A DNA stretch of 10,933 bases from positions 1-10,933 of the forward strand of contig VYDC01000153.1 in the NCBI GenBank assembly GCA_009843585.1, given 5' to 3'. The position numbers and the translations under genes are program-made. Shown one piece after another: positions 4,210 to 10,623 of this stretch. Under the pieces are notes generated by a model, which worked only from the letters and a program-made list of their open reading frames with translations, had not been told where the DNA came from and did not search any database. Numbering within the stretch: the stretch's first letter is position 1; the number at the start of each line of letters is the position of its first letter. The stretch is from Chloroflexota bacterium. Its GTDB lineage: Bacteria; Chloroflexota; Dehalococcoidia; UBA2979.

Positions 4210-6552
4210 ATGAGTGATGCCGGACGCGACGTGGACATCGATGCCCTGATCCGCGGACGCTGCTCGCGCCGGCGCTGGCTGCTCCCCGGCGTCGCGGCGC
4301 TCGTCGTCGCGGCCGCGGCCGCCGCCTTCCTGCTCCTCCGGCCGGAGGAGGCCGCGCCCGTGCCCGAGCCGCAGCGCGCCACGGCCGTCGAGGGCCGGCT
4401 GAACACCACGCTCCAGCTCTCGGGCTCGGCGGTCTCCGAGCGCTCGGCCGATCTCAGCTTCGAGGCGGCCGGTGTCGTCGCCTCGGTCGCGGTCGAGAGC
4501 GGCGATGCCGTGCGCGCCGGCGATCCCCTCGCGGCCCTCGACGACGAGGATGCGCGCCGCCGTGTCGAGAGCGCCGAGATTCAGCTGCGACTCGCGCAGC
4601 TCCGCCTCGACGCCCTCCTCGCCGACCCGGAGGCCTCGGCGATCGCCTCCGCGAGGCAGTCGATTGAGTCGGCGGAGTCGCAGGTGGCGGGCGCGGAGCA
4701 GGCGCTCGCTCGGCTCTCGGAGCCGCCGAGCGCGAGCGAGCTGGCGAGCGCGGAGCAGTCCGTGGCCAGCGCCCTGGGCCAGCTCTCCTCTGCCGAGGAG
4801 GCGCTCGCCGCGCTGCTGGCGGGCCCGAGCGAGACCGAGATCGCCTCCGCGCGATCGGCGGTGACGGAGGCCCGCGCACAGCGCAGCGGCGCCGTCGACC
4901 GCGCGGACGAGTCCTGGCGTGCCCTCGGCGCGGCGTTCGAGGCGCACTGCGAGCAGTACGCGCACCTCAACGACGTCTCGGAGGTGACGTGCGTCGCCGC
5001 GCTGCCGCTCTCGGACGCGCAGGTCCAGCAGGTGCGCGACTCCCTCGAGGGGAGGTCGAGCAACTTCCAGCGCTCCGCGAGCGCGGTGATCGCAGCCAAC
5101 GTCGCCTACGTCGGCGCCGAGGCGTCGAGGGAAGCGTCCGTCACAGCACTCGCCTCGGCCGAGGAGCGGCTCGGCGCGCTGCTCGCCCCGGTCTCCGCGG
5201 AGGATCGCTACCAGGCGGAGCAGTCCGTCGCGGCCGCGAGGGCGAGTCACGCCTCGGCCGTCGCCCGCCTCGAGGACGTTCGCGCGGAGCCGACCGCCGA
5301 CGAGCTCAGCCGGGCTCGGCTCTCGGTCGACGCCGCGCGGGCGAGCCACGCCGCCGCGGAGGCGCGGCTCTCCGAGCTGCGCGCGCCCGCCGACGCGGCC
5401 GACATCGAGCATGCGCGCGCCTCCCTCGAGAGCGCGCGCGCGAGCCTCGCCAGCGCCCGGGCGCGCTACGACGAGCTGCTGGCGGGACCGACGGCGAACG
5501 CGATCGCGCAGCAGGAGGAGAGCGTCCGGCTTGCCGAGATCTCCCTCGAGGAGGCCCGCGACGCTCTCGCCGCGCTCACCCTGCGGGCGCCCTTCGATGG
5601 CGTCGTCGAGGCGGTGAGCGTCCGGCCGGGCGACCGCGTCACGGCCAACCTCCCGGCGTTCTCGCTGGGCACGCCCGACCGGATGCTGATCGAGCTGACC
5701 GTGACCGAGGCGGACCTGCTCGACCTCGGGCTCGGGCAGGCGGGCCTCGCCACCTTCGACGCCGTCGAGGGCGCCGAGTACCCGGTACGGATCAGCTCGG
5801 TGAGCCGCGTCCCGAACGCCGCGCAGGGCGTCGTCACCTACGACGTCGCCGCGCGGATCCTGGTAGGTGTGGAGATCGCCGAGGTCGCGAGCGAGCTCGC
5901 GGCACTCGGGGGTGCGGCGGCCGCCGGCGACGCGGGTGCGGCAGGCGGCGCTGCCCGCGGCCTCCTCGCCGGTCTCGAGCTGCCCGAGGGCGTGACCGTG
6001 CAGCAGGTGCTGCAGGCCCTCGCGAGCGGCGAGCCCCTGCCCGGGGGTGTCGTCCTGCCCGAGGGCCTCGAGATCCCCCCGCAGCTCCTCGAGCGCCTCG
6101 CCGCCGGGCTCGCAGGCCAGGGTGCCGGCGTCGGGCGACGGGAGGCCGAACAGGGCGCGCCGGCCGCCCGTCCGCTCCCGGCGCCCGGGATGAGCGCGAG
6201 CGTCACCATCCTCACCGAGCTCCGCGAGCCCTCCGTGCTCGTCCCGGTCGCCGCCGTCCGCCAGCTCGACGGTGCGTGGTTCGTCACCGTGCCCGCGGGG
6301 GATGCGGGCGACGACGAGGGCGCGGCTCACGCCTTCGTCCGCCTGACCGTCGAGGTGGGCAAGTCCGACGGCACGAGCGTCGAGGTCACGAGCGGCCTCG
6401 AGCCCGGCGCGGTGCTCCTCATCGGCGCCGACGGCGCGGGCGTCGCCTTCAGCGCCACGCAGCAACAGCCCGATCTCCCGGTCTTCCCACGCGGCGGCGG
6501 CTTCGGCGGCGGCGGTGCGGGCGGCGCCGGAGGCGGCGGAGCCGGTCGATGA
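4210..6552 (+). CDS. HlyD/MacA-type adaptor subunit of an ABC exporter, with a long repeated helical domain
   Basis: A 780-residue, membrane-anchored adaptor expected to join the ABC permease to the outer layers of the envelope. Visible order: cytoplasmic N-terminus; one membrane helix (about 23-44); first lipoyl-like half (about 80-112, with VESGDAVRAGDPL); a long Ala/Glu/Ser-rich helical region (about 115-455); second lipoyl-like half (about 456-488, with RAPFDGVVEAVSVRPGDRV); beta-barrel (about 490-550); a low-complexity insert (about 551-657); barrel closure at PAPGMSASVTI; membrane-proximal domain (about 676-740); and a Gly-rich tail (761-780). The helical region is built of units of about 34 residues, each ending in a Pro turn such as AGP or AEP, and is interrupted by a segment of about 100 residues with Cys247 and Cys261. 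It is much longer than ordinary MacA, which is under 400 residues. GAGAGG lies five bases before ATG 4210. The stop overlaps the ATPase start by ATGA. No TolC-like gene is nearby, so the outer partner, if any, is unknown. Confidence 0.9.
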   Translation: MSDAGRDVDIDALIRGRCSRRRWLLPGVAALVVAAAAAAFLLLRPEEAAPVPEPQRATAVEGRLNTTLQLSGSAVSERSADLSFEAAGVVASVAVESGDAVRAGDPLAALDDEDARRRVESAEIQLRLAQLRLDALLADPEASAIASARQSIESAESQVAGAEQALARLSEPPSASELASAEQSVASALGQLSSAEEALAALLAGPSETEIASARSAVTEARAQRSGAVDRADESWRALGAAFEAHCEQYAHLNDVSEVTCVAALPLSDAQVQQVRDSLEGRSSNFQRSASAVIAANVAYVGAEASREASVTALASAEERLGALLAPVSAEDRYQAEQSVAAARASHASAVARLEDVRAEPTADELSRARLSVDAARASHAAAEARLSELRAPADAADIEHARASLESARASLASARARYDELLAGPTANAIAQQEESVRLAEISLEEARDALAALTLRAPFDGVVEAVSVRPGDRVTANLPAFSLGTPDRMLIELTVTEADLLDLGLGQAGLATFDAVEGAEYPVRISSVSRVPNAAQGVVTYDVAARILVGVEIAEVASELAALGGAAAAGDAGAAGGAARGLLAGLELPEGVTVQQVLQALASGEPLPGGVVLPEGLEIPPQLLERLAAGLAGQGAGVGRREAEQGAPAARPLPAPGMSASVTILTELREPSVLVPVAAVRQLDGAWFVTVPAGDAGDDEGAAHAFVRLTVEVGKSDGTSVEVTSGLEPGAVLLIGADGAGVAFSATQQQPDLPVFPRGGGFGGGGAGGAGGGGAGR

Positions 6553-7244
6553 TCCGTCTGCGTGACATCACCCGCGTCTACGCCACCGGCGAGACGGCGG
6601 TGCACGCCCTCTCCGGCGTGAGCCTCGACATCGGGCGCGGGGAGTTCGTCGCGATCCGGGGGCAGTCGGGCTCCGGCAAGAGCACGCTGATGAACATCAT
6701 CGGCCTGCTCGACCGGCCGAGCTCGGGCGAGTACGCCCTCGGCGGACGGGATGTCGCCCGCCTCTCCGAGGACGCTCGCGCCCGCCTGCGCGGCGGCGCC
6801 TTCGGCTTCGTCTTCCAGTCCTACAACCTGCTGCCGCGCATGACGGCGCTCGAGCAGGTCGAGTTGCCGCTGATCTACCAGGGCACTCCCGATCGCCGGA
6901 GGCGAGCCGCCGAGGCGCTCGTGCGCGTCGGCCTGCACGATCGCATCGCGCACCGGCCGACCGAGCTCTCCGGGGGGGAGCAGCAGCGCGTCGCGATCGC
7001 GCGCTCGCTCGTCGTGGATCCGCTCGTGCTGCTCGCCGACGAGCCGACGGGGGCCCTCGACACGGCGACCGGGCGGGATCTGATGACGCTGCTCACCGGG
7101 CTGGTCGAGCAGCAGGGCCTGACGGTGGTGCTCGTGACGCACGAGGCGGAGGTCGCCGCCTACGCCCGCCGCGCCGTGCGCATGCGCGACGGGCGGGTCG
7201 TGAAGGACAGCGACGCGCCCGTGGCGGCGGGTTCCGCGCGATGA
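6549..7244 (+). CDS. MacB/LolD-type ABC transporter ATP-binding protein
   Basis: A 231-residue cytoplasmic ATPase that would power the adjoining permease. Motifs: Walker A GQSGSGKST (38-46), Q-loop Gln90 in FVFQSYNLLPRMTALEQV, signature LSGGEQQ (140-146), Walker B LLADEP with catalytic Glu165, D-loop GALD, and switch His198 in VTHE. The wording around the Q-loop and the NxxTGALD-like segment places it in the MacB/LolD/FtsE group of type VII exporters, which do not move substrate through the membrane but drive a periplasmic or surface movement. Start ATG 6549 overlaps the adaptor's TGA and the stop overlaps the permease's ATG, each by four bases, so the three genes are translated as a set. All catalytic residues are present. 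Confidence 0.95.
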   Translation: MIRLRDITRVYATGETAVHALSGVSLDIGRGEFVAIRGQSGSGKSTLMNIIGLLDRPSSGEYALGGRDVARLSEDARARLRGGAFGFVFQSYNLLPRMTALEQVELPLIYQGTPDRRRRAAEALVRVGLHDRIAHRPTELSGGEQQRVAIARSLVVDPLVLLADEPTGALDTATGRDLMTLLTGLVEQQGLTVVLVTHEAEVAAYARRAVRMRDGRVVKDSDAPVAAGSAR

Positions 7245-8497
7245 GCGCTCTCGACGCCTTCCGCACCGCGCTGCGCGCGATCGTCGCCAACCGGCTGCGC
7301 AGCGCCCTGACCTCCCTCGGCCTCGTGATCGGGGTCAGCTCGGTGATCGTGCTGATCGCCGTCGGCCAGGGCACGCAGCGCGGCGTCACCGACCGCATCC
7401 GCGGTCTCGGCACCGACCTGGTATTCGTCGAGCCGAGCGCTGAGGCGACCACGTCGCAGACCGGCTCGCTCGCCGGACTCGCGCAGTCCACGCTGGTCCA
7501 GAGCGACGCGACCGCGATCGCCGTCAACGGGATCCCCGGGGTGGCCGCGGTCGCCGCGCAGGTCGCCGTCGATGCGCAGGCGGTCGCCGGTCCGGAAAAC
7601 GTCGGCGTGGGGATCGTCGCGACCTCGAGCGCATATGCCGAGGTCCGCGACCTCGAGATCCGCTCGGGCTCCTTCCTGACTGCGGTGCACGACGAGGACC
7701 GCGCCCTCGTGGCCGTCCTGGGCGCTCGCGTCTCGGAGACGCTCTACCCCGGCCTCGACCCCGTCGGGCAGGAGGTGCGGCTCTCCTTCGTCGGAGGACG
7801 CATCACCCTCGCCTTCACCGTCGTCGGGGTGCTCGAGGAGCAGGGCGGCGCCAGCGAGGCGAACGATCAGGTCTTCATCCCGCTGAGCGGCGTTGCCAAC
7901 CGCCTGCGCGTCCTCTTCACGCCGACCGGCGACCTGCGCGTCACGCAGATCGACATCCAGACGGAGAGCGGCGCCGACGAGGAGCGCGTGAAGGAGGACG
8001 TCGGCAACCTGCTGCTCTTCCTGCACGACACGCCCGAGCCGGACTTCGTGATCCAGAGCCAGGACGACCTGATCAGCGCCGCGACCGAGGTCAGCAACAC
8101 GCTCTCGATCCTGCTCGGCAGCATCGCCGGCATCTCGCTGCTGGTCGGCGGGATCGGGGTGATGAACATCATGCTCGTCTCCGTCACCGAGCGCACCCGC
8201 GAGATCGGCATCCGCCGCGCCGTCGGGGCCACGGCGGGGGACATCGTGAAGCAGTTCGTGACCGAGGCGCTGACGCTCAGCCTCTTCGGCGGCGTGGTCG
8301 GGATCGCGCTCGGCATCGGGGGATCGCTCGCCCTCGACGGCCGCGAGCTGGGCGGCCAGGCGATGACGACGCTGATCCAGCCGCAGAGCATCGCCGCGGC
8401 CTTCCTCGTCGCCGCCGTCGTCGGCTTCGCGAGCGGCAGCTACCCGGCGTACCGGGCGACGACGCTCGACCCGATCGCGGCGCTGCGCAACGAGTAG
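7241..8497 (+). CDS. MacB-type ABC transporter permease (MacB_PCD and FtsX domains)
   Basis: A 418-residue permease with the four-helix layout of type VII ABC transporters. A first helix lies near residues 22-43, followed by an extracytoplasmic core domain (about 45-285, MacB_PCD-like). Three C-terminal helices follow, near 287-312, 338-364 and 383-403. The conserved cytoplasmic loop reads GVMNIMLVSVTERTREIGIRR, followed by AVGA, and the terminus is YPAYRATTLDPIAALRNE; both are diagnostic of FtsX/MacB permeases. E. coli MacB fuses the ATPase to the permease; here the ATPase is a separate gene, as in YknXYZ-type systems of Gram-positive bacteria. Cargo could be a peptide, lipopeptide, lipoprotein or drug, and the sequence does not say which. 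It is the last gene of the operon, and a convergent gene follows 76 bases later. Confidence 0.95.
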   Translation: MSALDAFRTALRAIVANRLRSALTSLGLVIGVSSVIVLIAVGQGTQRGVTDRIRGLGTDLVFVEPSAEATTSQTGSLAGLAQSTLVQSDATAIAVNGIPGVAAVAAQVAVDAQAVAGPENVGVGIVATSSAYAEVRDLEIRSGSFLTAVHDEDRALVAVLGARVSETLYPGLDPVGQEVRLSFVGGRITLAFTVVGVLEEQGGASEANDQVFIPLSGVANRLRVLFTPTGDLRVTQIDIQTESGADEERVKEDVGNLLLFLHDTPEPDFVIQSQDDLISAATEVSNTLSILLGSIAGISLLVGGIGVMNIMLVSVTERTREIGIRRAVGATAGDIVKQFVTEALTLSLFGGVVGIALGIGGSLALDGRELGGQAMTTLIQPQSIAAAFLVAAVVGFASGSYPAYRATTLDPIAALRNE

Positions 8498-8514
8498 CTC
8501 GGCGCTGCCCGTGG

Positions 8515-8541
8515 CCGGCGGATCAGGGTCCGGACCGCCGG
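8515..8541. terminator. Candidate hairpin between the exporter operon and the methyltransferase gene
   Basis: CCGGCGG (8515-8521) pairs perfectly with CCGCCGG (8535-8541) around a 13-base loop, inside the 76-base gap between the permease stop (8497) and the facing methyltransferase stop (8574). There is no U-run on either side. Its position fits a shared terminator; the short stem could also be chance. Confidence 0.3.
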
Positions 8542-8573
8542 GAAGCTTCAGGCCGGGGCATTCTGGGCGCCCC

Positions 8574-9377
8574 TCACCTGGTGGCCCTGATGGAGAACAT
8601 CTGGGGGAAGCTCTCGTTGTGCGTCGGAAGCCGCCACCAGCCGTCGCTGCCCCGCTCCATCAGGGGATGAGCCTGGTAGCGGGTGAAGGGAAACTCGTGC
8701 AGGAACTCGATGCGCAGCCCCGCGTCGATCAGCGCGCAGACGACGTCGCCCAGGCTGTGCTGCCACTCGTAGGCCGGGGTCTCGATGATCTCTTTGCCCG
8801 CGTAGCTCGGCCGGCCGCCCTCGACGAAGAGCTCGTGATGGAAGTAGCCGTAGGCCGGCACCATGTCTCCCGCCTCGGACGTCTCGAACACCGCCGCGAA
8901 CGGATGGAAGTCAACGATGTAGAAGAGGCCGCCCGGCTTCAGGCAGGTGCTCGCGATCTCGGCCCACCCCGCGATATCGGGCAGCCAGTTCAGGACGCCG
9001 TATGAGGTGAAGACGATGTCGAACCGCTCGTCCAGCGCCTCCGGCAGGTCGTAGATATTCGAGCGGATGAACCGGGCGCCCAGCCCCGCCTTCTCATTGA
9101 GTTCGCGGGCCAGGTCGACGGCGGCGTCCGAGAAGTCGACCCCCGTCGCCTCCGCGCCGAGCCGCGACCACGACATCGTGTCCAGCCCGAAGTGGCACTG
9201 CAGGTGGAGGAGCGTCTTCCCCCGGACGTCGCCCACCTCCTCGCGCTCGAGCTCCGTCAGCGTGATCCCGCCCGTCCGGAATCCCTCCACGTCGTAGAAG
9301 GCTGAGGCGGCGTGGGCGGACGTGCGCTCGTTCCAGTTGATGCGATTCACCGCCAGTCGCTCGTCCACGATGGTCAT
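8574..9377 (-). CDS. Class I SAM-dependent methyltransferase
   Basis: A 267-residue soluble enzyme predicted to transfer a methyl group from S-adenosylmethionine to an unknown small-molecule acceptor. Visible Rossmann-type motifs: LLHLQCHFGLDTMSWSRLGA (motif I, about 56-75), acidic VDFS at 80-83 (ribose binding), an acidic loop SNIYDLP (106-112), FDIVFTSYGVLNWLPD (motif II), and LKPGGLFYIVDFHP (motif III, 146-159). The motif I Gly-rich loop has CHFGLD rather than the usual GxGxG. I recall this variant in a large subgroup of uncharacterised methyltransferases with the same FYDVEGFR N-terminal and SFPQMFSIRATR C-terminal segments, and the motifs are intact, so I expect it to be active. Start ATG 9377 follows GGAGGGAGC and overlaps the NUDIX stop as ATGA. 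Co-translation with a NUDIX hydrolase suggests a linked housekeeping or detoxification role, but no substrate can be named. Confidence 0.9.
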   Translation of the reverse strand: MTIVDERLAVNRINWNERTSAHAASAFYDVEGFRTGGITLTELEREEVGDVRGKTLLHLQCHFGLDTMSWSRLGAEATGVDFSDAAVDLARELNEKAGLGARFIRSNIYDLPEALDERFDIVFTSYGVLNWLPDIAGWAEIASTCLKPGGLFYIVDFHPFAAVFETSEAGDMVPAYGYFHHELFVEGGRPSYAGKEIIETPAYEWQHSLGDVVCALIDAGLRIEFLHEFPFTRYQAHPLMERGSDGWWRLPTHNESFPQMFSIRATR

Positions 9378-9826
9378 GCTCCCTCCGGAGGCGGCCCCGA
9401 GCGCAGGGATGCGGCCAGCTCCGCCAGCAGGTCACCCTGCGCGGCGGCAAGCTCGGGCACGTGGTCGGGGAAGAGAACCCAGTACAACTCGAACTCAATC
9501 CCCGGGGCGCCGCCGCCGGCCTCGACGTGCCGCCAGACCGAGGGTGCGTCTCCCCTCAGGTCCAGGTGGTAGAAGGACCGCCGGTGCAGCTCGGCGCGTC
9601 CATGGGGCGACATGTCGACGTCGCGGGCGCCCAGGAACCGGCGGAGCTCCAGGGCGGGGAGGCCCGTCTCCTCCCGGGCCTCTCTCATGACGGCGTGCTC
9701 GGGCGACTCGCCCGGCTCCACCGTCCCGGCCGGCACCTGTATCCCGGCCTCCGAATCGACGTGCCGGAAAACGAGAAGATGCCGGTCCCTCGTGATGTAG
9801 GCGACGACCTTCTCGACGACTCTCAC
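9374..9826 (-). CDS. NUDIX hydrolase
   Basis: A 150-residue predicted pyrophosphohydrolase that would cleave a nucleoside diphosphate linked to another group, using divalent metal. The NUDIX box is complete: Gly34, Glu40 and the REAREETGL stretch (48-56) match Gx5Ex7REUxEExGU, with the metal-binding glutamates at 52 and 53. VPAG before the box and the opening strand VVAYITRDRHLLVF fit the fold. The start chosen is GTG 9826, preceded by GGGGAG four bases upstream. The open frame runs further upstream, but that part is Pro/Arg-rich and unlike any NUDIX protein. No earlier ATG or GTG has a good binding site close by. It is the first gene of a pair with the methyltransferase (ATGA overlap). Its substrate is unknown; the HxDSEAGIQ segment suggests a generic housecleaning member rather than MutT proper. 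Confidence 0.88.
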   Translation of the reverse strand: MRVVEKVVAYITRDRHLLVFRHVDSEAGIQVPAGTVEPGESPEHAVMREAREETGLPALELRRFLGARDVDMSPHGRAELHRRSFYHLDLRGDAPSVWRHVEAGGGAPGIEFELYWVLFPDHVPELAAAQGDLLAELAASLRSGPPPEGA

Positions 9827-9840
9827 GACGCTCCCCGGGG

Positions 9841-9867
9841 GCGGGATCGAGCATCGCCGGATCCCGC
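9841..9867 (-). other. Hairpin just upstream of the NUDIX ribosome binding site
   Basis: GCGGGATC (9841-9848) pairs perfectly with GATCCCGC (9860-9867) around an 11-base loop. On the NUDIX transcript its base lies about five bases before GGGGAG, so it would sit in the leader next to the initiation region and could affect translation. It matches no riboswitch class I know. Confidence 0.35.
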
Positions 9868-10050
9868 GGTGGCCTGGTCCCGGCGCGCCGGGCGCGGGGG
9901 CAGGAGTGCCCCGTCTGCCCGGAGCCCACCGCCTGCCGCAGCGGTGGCGTGCCCGACGCGATGGTAGTCCGATCGCCAGTCCCTTCGGCGTCGCCGCGCC
10001 GGCGTTGCCGTGGGGATCGCCCGATGGGCCCGGCGCGCCGCCCGCGGGCG

Positions 10051-10056
10051 TAGTAT
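10051..10056 (+). promoter_or_regulatory. -10 element of a probable leaderless transcript
   Basis: TAGTAT at 10051-10056 fits the TAnnnT consensus and stands out in very GC-rich surroundings. Its last base is seven bases before the A of ATG 10064, the usual distance from a -10 hexamer to the transcription start. No Shine-Dalgarno sequence lies between it and the ATG. Together these suggest an mRNA that begins at the start codon. No -35 hexamer is visible, which is common at leaderless promoters in GC-rich bacteria. Confidence 0.55.
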
Positions 10057-10063
10057 CCGCCGG

Positions 10064-10435
10064 ATGGTCCACGAACGACTCGACGAGACTCGCTGGCGGG
10101 GGTTGCTGGAGGAGCTGCGCGGCATCTGTCTGGAGCTGCCGGAGGCGAGCGAGACCCTCAACTTCGGCAACCCGTGGTTCCGCGCGGGGAGGCGGCCGTT
10201 CGCCATCTTCAGCGTGCGCGACGCCGTGCCCGGCATCTCCTTCCGCGCCGACCCCTTCGCGCGCGAGTTGCTGCTGGACGACGAGCGCTACGTCCCCACG
10301 CCCTACCTGCATCAGCACGGCTGGGTCACGCTTCGCCTCGAGGAGCCCGTCGACTGGGACGAGGTCGAGGAGCACCTGCTCGACAGCTACCGCCTGCAGG
10401 CGCTGAAGCGCATGCTCCGCGCACTCGATGACTGA
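10064..10435 (+). CDS. MmcQ/YjbR-like protein (DUF419 family)
   Basis: A 123-residue protein with the MmcQ/YjbR pattern: LELPEASETLNFGNPWFRAG (about 24-42), a central PFAIFSV and GISFRADPFARELLL stretch, YLHQHGWVTLRLEEPVDWDE (about 81-100) and a closing SYRLQALKRMLRAL helix. The fold is known from structures of the family, related to a double-wing DNA-binding motif, but no biochemical role is established. Length matches the family (about 110-125 residues). An in-frame GTG-type start further upstream (about 10010) is less likely, since the added residues are Arg/Ala-rich and family similarity begins near ATG 10064, which also sits seven bases after a -10 hexamer. It is divergent from the NUDIX gene and convergent with the M16 gene, so it is probably a single-gene unit. 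Confidence 0.85.
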   Translation: MVHERLDETRWRGLLEELRGICLELPEASETLNFGNPWFRAGRRPFAIFSVRDAVPGISFRADPFARELLLDDERYVPTPYLHQHGWVTLRLEEPVDWDEVEEHLLDSYRLQALKRMLRALDD

Positions 10436-10457
10436 GCGCGGCTCGCGGCGCCGCCGC

Positions 10458-10510
10458 GCGGCTCGTAGGCGCGGTCAGACGGCCGCCCGCCTTGCGTCTA
10501 GACGAGCCGC
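10458..10510. terminator. Nested inverted repeat between convergent genes, possible two-way terminator
   Basis: GCGGCTCGT (10458-10466) is the exact reverse complement of ACGAGCCGC (10502-10510). Inside, AGACG (10477-10481) can pair with CGTCT (10495-10499), making a two-tier hairpin. It lies 22 bases after the MmcQ-like stop in the 188-base gap before the facing peptidase stop. A 10-base direct repeat, GCGCGGCTCG (10436-10445 and 10456-10465), overlaps its left arm. There is no U-run. The rest of the gap holds no credible gene. Confidence 0.4.
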
Positions 10511-10623
10511 CGCGACCCCGCTTGGCCTCACCGGGCGACGGATCGACGTCCCCGGCCGGGGCGGCGGGACGCGCGAGGTGCGGCACCGCGGCGATGCCCT
10601 GCTCGGGCGCGGCGCGCCTCCGG

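Larger units (their letters stand above)
9827..10063. other. Divergent intergenic region between the NUDIX-methyltransferase pair and the MmcQ-like gene
   Basis: These 237 bases must carry the leader and promoter of the NUDIX gene (-) and the promoter of the MmcQ-like gene (+). Seen here are an 8-pair hairpin just before the NUDIX binding site (9841-9867), a 7-pair hairpin (9926-9932 with 9941-9947), a 14-base palindrome at 9879-9892 whose first 12 bases recur at 10029-10040, and a possible - strand -10 hexamer TACCAT (9966-9961). The last would give a NUDIX leader of about 130 bases, but no -35 supports it. No coding frame here looks real. Confidence 0.5.

Noticed and set aside
4135..6465. 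776-codon open frame on the - strand opposite the adaptor gene
   Set aside because: It mirrors the adaptor, has Arg/Gly/Glu-rich composition without any domain, no binding site, and overlaps the divergent promoter. GC-rich codon bias creates such antisense frames.
4989..6548. Long N-terminal extension of the ATPase frame upstream of 6549
   Set aside because: The extension is Arg/Gly-rich and lies fully inside the adaptor gene in another frame. Family similarity begins at ATG 6549, which overlaps the adaptor stop as ATGA.
9827..10375. Upstream extension of the NUDIX frame as a 333-residue protein
   Set aside because: The added part runs through the divergent promoter and over the MmcQ-like gene, is low complexity, and shows no domain. 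GTG 9826 with GGGGAG gives a normal-length NUDIX protein.
10495..10504. 10-base palindrome CGTCTAGACG as an operator
   Set aside because: It lies between convergent genes, has no promoter nearby, and is better explained as part of the nested inverted repeat.
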